Part shown: piece after piece, positions 16,792-24,971 of the stretch | Position numbering within the stretch: position 1 is the stretch's first letter | Layout of the letters: every line of letters starts with the position of its first letter | Origin: SAR116 cluster bacterium AG-321-A13 | Lineage (GTDB): Bacteria; Pseudomonadota; Alphaproteobacteria; Puniceispirillales; Marisalimonadaceae | Direction of reading: 5' to 3' | DNA: 47,917 nt | Assembly (NCBI GenBank): GCA_003283875.1 | Contig: QBXD01000007.1 | Span: 1 to 47,917 of the forward strand | The notes under the pieces: model-generated | What the model was told of the DNA's origin: nothing | What the model saw: only the letters and a program-made list of their open reading frames with translations | The model's database searches: none | Program-made: the position numbers and the translations under genes

Positions 16792-17535
16792 TTAATAAAT
16801 AATGTTATAATATAACCTTCCTATATTTTCTCTTATAAACCTTGAAGTTTTGTTTAGTGATCCAATATCTGGAAGAAATGATAAAAGAGTAATATTTCTA
16901 TTTTGATATTTAAAATCTACTGGATATGGAATTACATTAAATCCCTGCTTTTCAAACAAATATTTGGATCTGTGCATATGAAAAGCTGACGTTACTAGTA
17001 TGATAGAGGAATTATTTGGAATAAGTTTTGTAACAGCAATACTTTCTTCATAAGTATTTTTGACTTTGTCTGTAACTAAAATCTCACCTGGTACAGATAA
17101 GGATATTGCCTTATCCTTAAGAATAAAACCCTCAGGCTTCCAATTCTCAGTCCACGGTAATTGACCCGCTGTAAATATTAACTTATTTGCTTTCTGTTGT
17201 TTAATTAAATCTATACCTGCAAAAAAACGATCTGGATCTGAAAATTCATAAGTTGAATACTTTTGATCACCTACTTGATGAAGCATTCCACTTAGCACAA
17301 CAACAGCATCATTCTCTTTTACAAAAGATATAGGTATTGGCTTGTATGGGGATTCCAACTTTTGAGCAAGATAATTACCTACAAAAGGATTCGTAGAAAT
17401 TAATAGAATTAATAAAGATAAAAAAACATAAAATTTTCTTCGATTAAAGAAAAAAATGATTAATAGGATTAGCACAATTCCTAAAGGAGACAAAAAGAAA
17501 GGTAATATTTTGTGCAAATAAATCAAATATAACAA
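16792..17535 (-). CDS. YdcF/ElyC family DUF218 membrane protein
   Basis: A 247-residue protein with two N-terminal membrane helices (about residues 9-28 and 33-48) and a C-terminal DUF218 domain. Visible family features are AVVVLSG, the SDPDRFFAG helix, LIFTAGQLPWTENWKPEG, and VTSAFHMHRSKYLFEKQGFNVIPYPVDF near the end. SanA/ElyC relatives are linked to envelope integrity and peptidoglycan precursor metabolism, but the reaction is not established. The TTG start has no obvious Shine-Dalgarno and the first residues are uncertain. It follows phoB on the same strand after 47 bases. Confidence 0.83.
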   Translation of the reverse strand: MLYLIYLHKILPFFLSPLGIVLILLIIFFFNRRKFYVFLSLLILLISTNPFVGNYLAQKLESPYKPIPISFVKENDAVVVLSGMLHQVGDQKYSTYEFSDPDRFFAGIDLIKQQKANKLIFTAGQLPWTENWKPEGFILKDKAISLSVPGEILVTDKVKNTYEESIAVTKLIPNNSSIILVTSAFHMHRSKYLFEKQGFNVIPYPVDFKYQNRNITLLSFLPDIGSLNKTSRFIRENIGRLYYNIIY

Positions 17536-17582
17536 CTATTTAAGTTATAATATAAATCAACTATATCATATTAGGGTGGAAT

Positions 17583-18284
17583 TTAAATAGTTTTATTTGT
17601 TAACAACCCATAGCCGCCGTCACGTACTGTCCTTATTGGATCTAAATTATCATCAGAGACAGATTTTAAAGATTTTCTTAAACGGCTCATATGAACATCA
17701 ACAGTTCTTTCTTCAACATACACTCCATGACCCCATACTTGATCTAAAAGATTACCCCTTGAAAAAACATGGCCTGGACGTTCCATTAATAATGAAAGTA
17801 ATTTAAATTCTTTAGGACCTAATTTTACATTTTTATTATGATATGCAACAGTCATTTCACTTAAAGAGAGTGTCAAACCATTATGTTGTAAAACATCATT
17901 TACAAGTGAAGGTTTAGAACGTCTTAACAAAGCTTTAACTCTTGAAATAAATTCTTTTGGAGAAAATGGTTTAGATATGTAATCGTCTGCCCCAGTATCT
18001 AAACCAAGAGACTTATCTGAGTCTTCGCTTCTAGCACTTAAAATTATTATAGGTATTTGTTTGGTTTCAGATCTAGATCTTAGAGTTCTGCATACATCAA
18101 TGCCAGACATTTTTGGCATCATCCAATCTAAAATTATTAAATCAGGAGAATGATTTTCAATCAACTCAATAGCCTCTTTGCCATTTGTAGCTTTGATAAT
18201 AGAATACCCAGCATTAGTTAAATTGAAGGACATCAACTCTAATTGATTAGGCTCATCATCTGCTATTAAAATGTTTGCATTCAT
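17583..18284 (-). CDS. phoB: phosphate regulon response regulator PhoB
   Basis: A full-length 233-residue OmpR/PhoB-family regulator. The receiver domain has the acidic pair in LIADDEPNQLEL, the phosphoacceptor Asp in LIILDWMMPKMSG near residue 54, and Lys in SKPFSPKEF. The C-terminal winged helix has LLMERPGHVFSRGNLLDQVWG and ERTVDVHMSRLRKSL, the recognition helix typical of PhoB. It activates phosphate-starvation genes when phosphorylated by PhoR. Here phoR and a phosphate permease lie upstream on the same strand (phoR-pit-phoB), and phoB is followed by a DUF218 gene. It is the only transcription factor recognised in the window. Confidence 0.92.
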   Translation of the reverse strand: MNANILIADDEPNQLELMSFNLTNAGYSIIKATNGKEAIELIENHSPDLIILDWMMPKMSGIDVCRTLRSRSETKQIPIIILSARSEDSDKSLGLDTGADDYISKPFSPKEFISRVKALLRRSKPSLVNDVLQHNGLTLSLSEMTVAYHNKNVKLGPKEFKLLSLLMERPGHVFSRGNLLDQVWGHGVYVEERTVDVHMSRLRKSLKSVSDDNLDPIRTVRDGGYGLLTNKTI

Positions 18285-18364
18285 GTTGAATTCATATCTT
18301 TAAATAAAGCTATATGATTTTTTATTTCTTTAATACCAATTTTTTAAACTTATGAAATTAATAT

Positions 18365-19816
18365 TTATAAAGAAGTTATGCTTAATAAATAATAAATAGT
18401 ACCTGCAATTGTTGCTGATGCAGGGACTGTTATTATCCAAGCAGCACCGATTGAATATGCAAAGTTTCTTCTAACTAATTTCCTTTTGGCTCTTGAAGTT
18501 GATGATGTGTTTCTTTCTGGATTTTCTCTAAACTCTCTTAAAAAACCAATTCCAAAAATAGCCCCTATAGCGATATGTGTAGAGCTAACAGGCAACCCTA
18601 GAGTTGTAGCGATTAGAACTGTAATTGCTGAAGATAAAGCTACGCAGTAAGCTCTAGGTGCATTTAATCTAGTTATTTTTTGACCTACTGTATTTATTAA
18701 CTTAGGGCCAAACAACAATAGTCCTAAAGCAATACCTATTGCTCCAATAACCATCACCCATAATGGAATAGACACTTTTGCAGCAATACCTTCATTTGGT
18801 GTGAATGTGCTAACTATTGCAGCAAGTGGACCTACAGCATTAGCTACATCGTTAGCACCATGAGCAAAACATAGAAGCGCAACACCAAAAAGAAGAGGTA
18901 AATGAAATAATTTATAAATATCTTTTTTCTTATTTTCTAAAGATTTAACTTTATTTTTTATATATGGCTTAGAAAGAAAATATGCCAACATCATAAAAAT
19001 AACAGTGTATAAATAGACTTCATAAATACTAAATTTGTAAATTTTTTTGAGCCCTTTTAGAGCCATGTATGCTGTAAAAGCACCAGCCATCAAAGAAATT
19101 AAAATTGGAACCCATTTAGTCGCGGCTTTTCTTTTATCTTTAACATTTAAAATTTTTACAATTATTAAGTATAATAATAGCGCAGCTACCATACCCCCAA
19201 AAACAGGAGAAATAACCCAACTAGCTGCTATAGCAGCCATTGTACCCCAATTAACAATCGAAGCTCCCGCTACTGTTAGACCTGCTCCAAGAATACCACC
19301 TACAATGGAATGTGTTGTCGATACTGGTGAATTAAAAAAAGTTGCTAAATTTATCCAAAGAGCAGCAGCTAATAATGCACTTAACATTAGATATCTAAAA
19401 TCTGTTGTAGTTACAGAATCTCCTGGTGATATTATGCCCTTAGAAACAGTGCTAACCACATCTCCTCCAGCCAATAACGCACCAGAACTTTCACAAATTG
19501 CTGCAATAACAACTGCAGTACCCACAGAAATAACTTTTCCACCTACTGCTGGTCCCATATTGTTAGCAACATCATTTGCACCAATATTAAGCGCCATATA
19601 TCCACCAACCATTGCAGCAGCAACTAAAATAAAAGTTTGCTCGCTTCCTAAAGAAATATATTGCTCAACAATCACTGCAACTAATATTAAAAAAATTGCT
19701 GCTATGCCTAATAATATTAAGAATTTTTTTTGTTCGATTAATTTGCCTTGGGAATAAGCTAATCGCCTTAGATCGTTAACGTATCTGTAATCTGTTTTAT
19801 TAGTATTATTATTCAC
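18365..19816 (-). CDS. pit: inorganic phosphate transporter, PiT family
   Basis: A 483-residue PiT-type ion-coupled phosphate carrier. The family's duplicated signature is present twice: GANDVANNMGPAVGGK in the N-terminal half and FAHGANDVANAVGPLAAIV in the C-terminal half, plus the paired PVSTTHSIVG and PVSSTHIAIG loops. About eleven membrane helices are visible, with a cytoplasmic loop after the middle. A 30-residue charged N-terminal extension precedes the first helix. PiT carriers have lower affinity than Pst and also pass arsenate. The gene sits between phoR and phoB, with gaps of 67 and 80 bases. No pstSCAB or phoU is seen in the window. Confidence 0.94.
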   Translation of the reverse strand: MNNNTNKTDYRYVNDLRRLAYSQGKLIEQKKFLILLGIAAIFLILVAVIVEQYISLGSEQTFILVAAAMVGGYMALNIGANDVANNMGPAVGGKVISVGTAVVIAAICESSGALLAGGDVVSTVSKGIISPGDSVTTTDFRYLMLSALLAAALWINLATFFNSPVSTTHSIVGGILGAGLTVAGASIVNWGTMAAIAASWVISPVFGGMVAALLLYLIIVKILNVKDKRKAATKWVPILISLMAGAFTAYMALKGLKKIYKFSIYEVYLYTVIFMMLAYFLSKPYIKNKVKSLENKKKDIYKLFHLPLLFGVALLCFAHGANDVANAVGPLAAIVSTFTPNEGIAAKVSIPLWVMVIGAIGIALGLLLFGPKLINTVGQKITRLNAPRAYCVALSSAITVLIATTLGLPVSSTHIAIGAIFGIGFLREFRENPERNTSSTSRAKRKLVRRNFAYSIGAAWIITVPASATIAGTIYYLLSITSL

Positions 19817-19883
19817 TGAGCAACCCCTTAATATTTATTATGAAATCGTCTTAAATGTTAAATATTACGTTTTTATTACAGTT

Positions 19884-20921
19884 TTAATTTATTATTGGAA
19901 AAGTGATTGAGAAGTTTGTTTCTTCATTAGGAATGCTGTTTATAGATAATTGTGCTCTATGCTTGATTAGAATATGCTTTACAATTGCTAAGCCAAGACC
20001 AGTACCACCTATTTTCCTTGACCTTGCTTTATCAACACGAAAAAATCTCTCAGTAAGCCTTTCAATATATTTATCAGGTATTCCTTCTCCACTATTAATA
20101 ATACTGACTTTGATCTCTTTATTTTTTTCCTGTTCAATCCTCACTATGACATTAGTATTATCAAAACCATATTTGATGGCATTTTCTAATAGATTTATGA
20201 ATACTTGGTTAATTTCATCAATATCTCCGCTTATAAAACAATTTTTTTTAGGATCATCTCTTAAGTCGTCAATTAATATTTTATTTTCTTCTTTTAACCC
20301 TTTTTCATTAATGGATAAAATAATATGTTTGATTGGGTCTATAAGTGAAATAGTTGTGTTAGGTGTAATATGTTCTTCTGTTTCAACTTTTGACAAAGAT
20401 AAAATATCATCTATTAATCTATTCATTCTTTTAGATTCTTCATCCATTATTTTTAAGAACTTATTCCTAGTTTCTTCGTCTTTTACGTTGCCACTTAATA
20501 AAGTTTCTATAAATCCAACAAGACTAGTTAGTGGCGATCTTAGCTCATGACTTACATTAGCTACAAAATCACGTCTTACTTTTTCAAGATTTCTTTGTGA
20601 TGTCATATCAAGAAAAAGAATTGCAAATAAATTATCTTCAATTTTTTTAACTTTTATTATTAGAGATCTTTTTAATATGTCACTTGTTTGAAAGTGAAAT
20701 TCTTCATTTAAATTATTTTTTTGGTTACTTTCTTCTAGATTTTTAAATTCAGCAATTTCTATAAATTCATAAATATTTCTGTTATTTAGTTTTTTATTTA
20801 GAAATTGCCTGGCTACATCATTAGATGAAATTATAAGACCACTTTCATTGCATAATATCAGACCATCTTCTAAAATTTGACTTAAATTATCAATATTTGA
20901 TGGTATGTTTATATTATTCAT
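19884..20921 (-). CDS. phoR: PhoR-type sensor histidine kinase without membrane segments
   Basis: A 345-residue histidine kinase. Residues 1-110 form a PAS-like sensor (LEDGLILCNESGLIISSN). The dimerisation box DFVANVSHELRSPLTSLVGF carries the phospho-His near residue 126. The ATPase domain shows the N box NQVFINLLENAIKYG, the G1 box NSGEGIPDKY and the G2 box GGTGLGLAIVKH. This order and the LRSPLTSLVGF form match PhoR. PhoR proteins normally have one or two N-terminal membrane helices, but none is seen here. An in-frame TGA lies directly upstream of the ATG, so no longer N-terminus exists. It heads the row phoR-pit-phoB, divergent from the GAPDH/arsJ pair. Confidence 0.87.
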   Translation of the reverse strand: MNNINIPSNIDNLSQILEDGLILCNESGLIISSNDVARQFLNKKLNNRNIYEFIEIAEFKNLEESNQKNNLNEEFHFQTSDILKRSLIIKVKKIEDNLFAILFLDMTSQRNLEKVRRDFVANVSHELRSPLTSLVGFIETLLSGNVKDEETRNKFLKIMDEESKRMNRLIDDILSLSKVETEEHITPNTTISLIDPIKHIILSINEKGLKEENKILIDDLRDDPKKNCFISGDIDEINQVFINLLENAIKYGFDNTNVIVRIEQEKNKEIKVSIINSGEGIPDKYIERLTERFFRVDKARSRKIGGTGLGLAIVKHILIKHRAQLSINSIPNEETNFSITFPIIN

Positions 20922-20950
20922 TCAATAGAAATCCTTGAATATTAATAAAT

Positions 20951-20984
20951 CTGTAATGATTATGATGTAAATAAAGCTTATAAT
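20951..20984 (+). promoter_or_regulatory. candidate promoter with partial Pho-box-like element
   Basis: In the 125-base region between phoR and the GAPDH gene, CTGTAAT at 20951-20957 matches six of seven bases of the Pho-box half-site CTGTCAT. It is followed by ATGATGT at 20962-20968, a poor second half at the expected 11-base step. A consensus TATAAT lies at 20979-20984, ten bases further on, as in PhoB-activated promoters. The second half-site is weak, so this is a hypothesis. Confidence 0.3.
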
Positions 20985-21046
20985 ATTTTAACGAAACATT
21001 AAATAATTTAAATTGAGAATAAAGATTATGATTAGTAGGACAAAAA

Positions 21047-22045
21047 ATGACTAATATAGCCATTAACGGTATAGGTAGAATAGGTAAGTTAGTTTTAAAA
21101 TTACTTATCCCAAATAATTATAAAGTAACATATTTAAATGAACTTAATGGAAATCCTTCTTCTCTATTACACAGTCTAGAGTTTGATAGTATTCATGGTA
21201 AATGGGACGCTAGCTTTAAACTAGATAATGAAAAAATTTCAATTAACAAAAAAAATATTCAATCAACGTTCCAAAAAAATATTGAAAACTTAGATCTAAA
21301 CAACATTGATATTTTAATCGATTGCACTGGGGCACATAATAACTCGTCAGATTTAAAAAAATATTTTGACAAAGGTGTAAAGAAAGTTGTTGTATCAGCT
21401 CCTGTAAACGAGGAAAACATTGCAAATATAGCTTATGGTGTTAATCAAAACATATATAACCCAAATAAACATAATATAATTACAGCAGCAAGTTGTACTA
21501 CCAACTGCATAGCCCCTATTATTAAAGTAATACATGAAAATATAGGCATAGTTCACGGCTCTATAACAACAATTCATAATTTAACAAATAGCCAAACATT
21601 AGTTGATATTCCCCAAAACAATCTTAGGAGGGCCAGGTCTGCAGTTAATAACTTAATTCCAACAACTACTGGATCTGCCAAGGCTATTTCACTTATATAT
21701 CCTGAACTCAAAGGTAAGTTAAATGGCCATGCCGTAAGAGTACCTTTATTAAACGCATCCTTAACTGACTGCGTCTTTGAAATGAAACGTCCTGTTAATG
21801 AAAACGAAGTCAATACCATGCTTAAAAACTCAAGTGAAAATGAACTTAAAGGTATTCTTGGATATGAAGATCGTCCATTAGTATCAACTGACTTTGTTAA
21901 TGACCCAAGGAGTTCAATAATAGACGCCCTATCAACAATGGTAATAAACAAAACTCAATTAAAATTATATGCTTGGTATGATAATGAATGGGGATATGCA
22001 AACCGATTAGTCGATATTGTTGGTATGGTTAGTAAAACTATTTAA
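21047..22045 (+). CDS. ArsJ-associated glyceraldehyde-3-phosphate dehydrogenase
   Basis: A 332-residue GAPDH-fold enzyme: Rossmann start NIAINGIGRIGKLVLKLL, catalytic Cys150 in AASCTTNCIAP, His177 in TTIHNLTNSQ, and the C-terminal LYAWYDNEWGYANRLVD. Residues that differ from glycolytic GAPDH, such as LNELNGN in place of NDL and HNLTNSQ in place of HAYTNDQ, plus its place two bases before arsJ, point to the arsenate-resistance paralog. That enzyme uses arsenate in place of phosphate to make 1-arseno-3-phosphoglycerate, which ArsJ exports. AGGA at 21037-21040 sets the ATG. The divergent neighbour is the phosphate sensor operon. A separate glycolytic gapA would be expected elsewhere in the genome. 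Confidence 0.88.
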   Translation: MTNIAINGIGRIGKLVLKLLIPNNYKVTYLNELNGNPSSLLHSLEFDSIHGKWDASFKLDNEKISINKKNIQSTFQKNIENLDLNNIDILIDCTGAHNNSSDLKKYFDKGVKKVVVSAPVNEENIANIAYGVNQNIYNPNKHNIITAASCTTNCIAPIIKVIHENIGIVHGSITTIHNLTNSQTLVDIPQNNLRRARSAVNNLIPTTTGSAKAISLIYPELKGKLNGHAVRVPLLNASLTDCVFEMKRPVNENEVNTMLKNSSENELKGILGYEDRPLVSTDFVNDPRSSIIDALSTMVINKTQLKLYAWYDNEWGYANRLVDIVGMVSKTI

Positions 22046-22047
22046 AA

Positions 22048-23283
22048 ATGATTAAAACACTAAATAATAATGAAGTCTCTTTTGTTCTGGTAACATTATC
22101 TTACTGGTTCTTTATGCTTACTGATGGGGCATTAAGAATGTTAGTTCTCCTTCATTTTCATATACTAGGCTTTAGCCCACTTCAATTAGCATATTTATTT
22201 TTATTATACGAATTCTTTGGCATGGTAACGAACCTGACAGCAGGATGGATTGCAAGAAAAATTGGTTTAAATATTACACTATTTAGTGGGATGATTTTAC
22301 AAATAGTTTCATTATTACTTTTAACTCAAGTTGATAAAAGTTGGAGTATAACCTCATCAGTTATTTTTGTTATGGTTACACAAGGTTTGTCTGGTATAGC
22401 AAAAGATCTAACTAAAATGAGCTCTAAAAGTTCTGTAAAATTATTAGCGCCAGATAAAAATAACAAATTATTTCAATGGGTTACATTAATGACTGGATCT
22501 AAAAACGCAGTTAAAGGATTTGGCTTTTTACTTGGGTCAATTCTGCTTTCTTTTTTAGGCTTTCAATCGTCTTTGATATTAATGGCCGGATTACTTTCAA
22601 TAATTTTAATACTCGTTTTTGTTTATTTAAATAATGATTTTTCAAAAATTAAAAAAGATTTAAAATTTTCTGATGTATTTTCAAAAAATAAAAATATTAA
22701 TTACCTTAGCTTTGGAAGAGTTTTTTTATTTGGAGCCAGAGATACATGGTTAGTTGTTGGACTTCCAGTATTTTTATATTCTATGATGTCTGACGGATCA
22801 ATTGACGCTAATAAAAAAGCATTCTTTGTCATTGGAACATTCATGGCTGTATGGACTATTTTTTATGGCTTTGTACAAGGTGTAACACCTAAAATCTTAT
22901 CTCAAAATGAACCACTTGGTAAGCAAACAAAGTATTGGGCTAGTTTGCTCATAGGCGTCCCAATTATATTGATATTATTAAGTTTATATTTTGAAGAGTA
23001 TAAGCTTTATATAACTATATTTTTTCTTTTCATTTTTGGATTTGTGTTCGCTGTAAACTCATCATTACATTCTTTTTTAATATTAAAATATACAGATAAA
23101 AACAGAGTAACACTTGATGTAGGCTTTTATTATATGTCCAATGCTTTTGGAAGGCTTATAGGCACTTTATTGTCAGGATTATCGATACAGTTTGGGGGAT
23201 TTTTAACCTGTATTTTTATTACAGCATTAATGCTTGCCTTAAACAGACTGTCGATGGAAAAGCTGGATTTAAAAAATATATAA
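22048..23283 (+). CDS. arsJ: organoarsenical efflux MFS transporter ArsJ
   Basis: A 411-residue, 12-helix major facilitator. The first third carries the characteristic ArsJ stretch GALRMLVLLHFHILGFSPLQLAYLFLLYEFFGM, followed by NLTAGWIARKIGLN and QGLSGIAKDLTKMSSKSSVK. ArsJ is known to export 1-arseno-3-phosphoglycerate, which then breaks down outside to arsenate. Its only known partner is an adjacent GAPDH, found here two bases upstream. No arsenate reductase arsC, arsenite pump or arsR is in the window, so resistance here appears to follow only the non-reductive route. Confidence 0.9.
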   Translation: MIKTLNNNEVSFVLVTLSYWFFMLTDGALRMLVLLHFHILGFSPLQLAYLFLLYEFFGMVTNLTAGWIARKIGLNITLFSGMILQIVSLLLLTQVDKSWSITSSVIFVMVTQGLSGIAKDLTKMSSKSSVKLLAPDKNNKLFQWVTLMTGSKNAVKGFGFLLGSILLSFLGFQSSLILMAGLLSIILILVFVYLNNDFSKIKKDLKFSDVFSKNKNINYLSFGRVFLFGARDTWLVVGLPVFLYSMMSDGSIDANKKAFFVIGTFMAVWTIFYGFVQGVTPKILSQNEPLGKQTKYWASLLIGVPIILILLSLYFEEYKLYITIFFLFIFGFVFAVNSSLHSFLILKYTDKNRVTLDVGFYYMSNAFGRLIGTLLSGLSIQFGGFLTCIFITALMLALNRLSMEKLDLKNI

Positions 23284-23291
23284 TTTAAATG

Positions 23292-24302
23292 TTAATTGAA
23301 GGTTTCTACATCAATAGATTTTTTAGATAAACTTGATTGATAAATAGCTTCTAAAACAGCGATATTTTGAAATTTTTCAATATCTTTAAATATATATTCA
23401 TCTTCTTTATTAATTGCATCTACAAAATTATTAATATTAGCAGAAACTGTGTCCGTCCAATCAAAATTTTCCTCTTTAACAGATCCGTCATTCATTACAA
23501 TCTTCATAAATGAAGGTCCAGGAGTATCCGGATGTGAACTATCAACTAATTCTACCCATCCATTCTCTCCCCATATAGTTATCCTTTGATAATGAGGTGT
23601 TTTAAGAATTGCTGTGATTTGTGTACTTAGACCAGATTTATGATTAAGACTTGCTGAAACAACATCGCCTGTTTTGTACTTAAGTGCTCTTTGTGCAGTT
23701 GAAGCAAACACACTTTCTACAGGACCAAACAACCATATCATTAGATCAGTTAAATGCACTCCCATCCCAGTCATACCAGCTGCAGGTGCATATTGTGGAT
23801 CTGTACGCCAATTATCTAATGGAAGATTTGCTAATTTATTATGACTAAAATGCCCTTCAGCAAACATAATGTTACCCAAAGAGTTGTTATTTATTATTTC
23901 TTTAAGTTTTTGCCATCCTTTTTCAAAACGTCTTTCATGGCCAACCCCGAGTATGACTTTATTCTCATTACACATATCAATCATTTTTTTTACTTCTAAT
24001 GATATTAAAGACAGAGGCTTTTCACAGAAAACATGAACACCCAAGTTTGCTACTTTTATAGTTTGATCCATATGAAATGAATTAGGAGTACAAAGTATTA
24101 TTGCATCTATAGTTTGTTCATTAAAAGCATCGTCAAAATTAGAAAAAATTTTTAAGTTTTTGTCATCTGCAAGTTTAAGTGCATCTTCATCAGGATAAGG
24201 ATCAATTAAGTTAACTATCTTCACCTTAGACGATGAAGATAGTCTATTAATCATAACTTTTCCCCACCAACCTAAACCTGCAATTGAGACTTTAGTTTCC
24301 AA
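23292..24302 (-). CDS. Gfo/Idh/MocA family oxidoreductase
   Basis: A 336-residue NAD(P)-dependent dehydrogenase of the glucose-fructose oxidoreductase family, which usually acts on sugars, inositols or related polyols. The dinucleotide motif is VSIAGLGWWGKVMI at the start, ILCTPNSFHMDQT follows near residue 70, and the catalytic-Lys motif is CEKPLSL at about residue 94. The C-terminal domain has AAGMTGMGVHLTDLMIWLFG with the usual His-x-x-Asp. It starts with TTG. It is the last gene of a minus-strand group with a GST and quinone oxidoreductase, spaced 15 bases apart. The substrate is unknown, and no sugar transporter is adjacent. Confidence 0.9.
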   Translation of the reverse strand: METKVSIAGLGWWGKVMINRLSSSSKVKIVNLIDPYPDEDALKLADDKNLKIFSNFDDAFNEQTIDAIILCTPNSFHMDQTIKVANLGVHVFCEKPLSLISLEVKKMIDMCNENKVILGVGHERRFEKGWQKLKEIINNNSLGNIMFAEGHFSHNKLANLPLDNWRTDPQYAPAAGMTGMGVHLTDLMIWLFGPVESVFASTAQRALKYKTGDVVSASLNHKSGLSTQITAILKTPHYQRITIWGENGWVELVDSSHPDTPGPSFMKIVMNDGSVKEENFDWTDTVSANINNFVDAINKEDEYIFKDIEKFQNIAVLEAIYQSSLSKKSIDVETFN

Positions 24303-24317
24303 CTTATCTTTTTTTCT

Positions 24318-24956
24318 TTAAGGGGATGGAATCAATTGATCATTTTGAGGCACAAGCCAACCTTTTTGTACAGCAGGCCTATCCATCATTTCCTTATACC
24401 ACCTGGTGACATTAGGAAATTCATTTAAATCAATTTCTTGCCAATCAAATCTTGCTGTCCAAGGCCATATGGAAATATCAGCAATACTATATTTCTTACC
24501 AGCTATATATGGATTTTCACTAAGACGCTTATCCATAACACTATATAATCTTCTGGCTTCTTTTGAGTATCTTTCTTCAGCATATGATGACTTACCTTTG
24601 TTGTATTTGACAAAGTGATGAACCTGACCAAACATAGGCCCTACTCCTCCCATTTGCCACATGAGCCATTCTATTGTCCTATAATATTCATCAGTATTTG
24701 ATTTATTTATTAGCGTTCCACTTTTTTCAGCTAGATAAATTAAAATAGCACCTGATTCAAAAAGTGAGTAATTATTATTATCTCTGTCAATGATTGCAGG
24801 TATACGATTATTTGGTGAAATTTCTAAAAAATGAGGTTGGAATTGTTCATCTTTTCCAATGTTTATAGGAAAAACATTATAATCAATTCCAGTTTCTTCT
24901 AGCATTATAGACACTTTCCTACCGTTAGGTGTCTGCCAACTATATAGATCTATCAT
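24318..24956 (-). CDS. glutathione S-transferase, YfcG-like disulfide-bond oxidoreductase
   Basis: A 212-residue GST. The N-terminal thioredoxin fold begins MIDLYSWQTPNGRKVSIMLEE, where TPNG replaces the catalytic Ser/Tyr in the YfcG/YghU-type subgroup, and NNRIPAIIDRD is the cis-Pro glutathione site. FESGAILIYLAEK is the usual SNAIL-type motif. The C-terminal helical domain has GKKYSIADISIWPW. YfcG-type enzymes reduce disulfides with glutathione. AAGGA precedes the ATG. It lies 15 bases after the quinone oxidoreductase gene, so a shared role in detoxifying quinones or oxidised products is plausible. Confidence 0.9.
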   Translation of the reverse strand: MIDLYSWQTPNGRKVSIMLEETGIDYNVFPINIGKDEQFQPHFLEISPNNRIPAIIDRDNNNYSLFESGAILIYLAEKSGTLINKSNTDEYYRTIEWLMWQMGGVGPMFGQVHHFVKYNKGKSSYAEERYSKEARRLYSVMDKRLSENPYIAGKKYSIADISIWPWTARFDWQEIDLNEFPNVTRWYKEMMDRPAVQKGWLVPQNDQLIPSP

Positions 24957-24971
24957 TATTTAATCCTTATT

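Noticed and set aside
19047-19757. Long 236-codon open frame antisense to pit
   Set aside because: It lies wholly inside the pit gene, whose duplicated signature motifs are certain. The product is a low-complexity Ala/Pro/Thr/Ile shadow.
19903-20550. 215-codon open frame antisense to phoR
   Set aside because: It overlaps the kinase core with all its boxes intact. The Ser/Leu/Ile-rich product has no recognisable domain.
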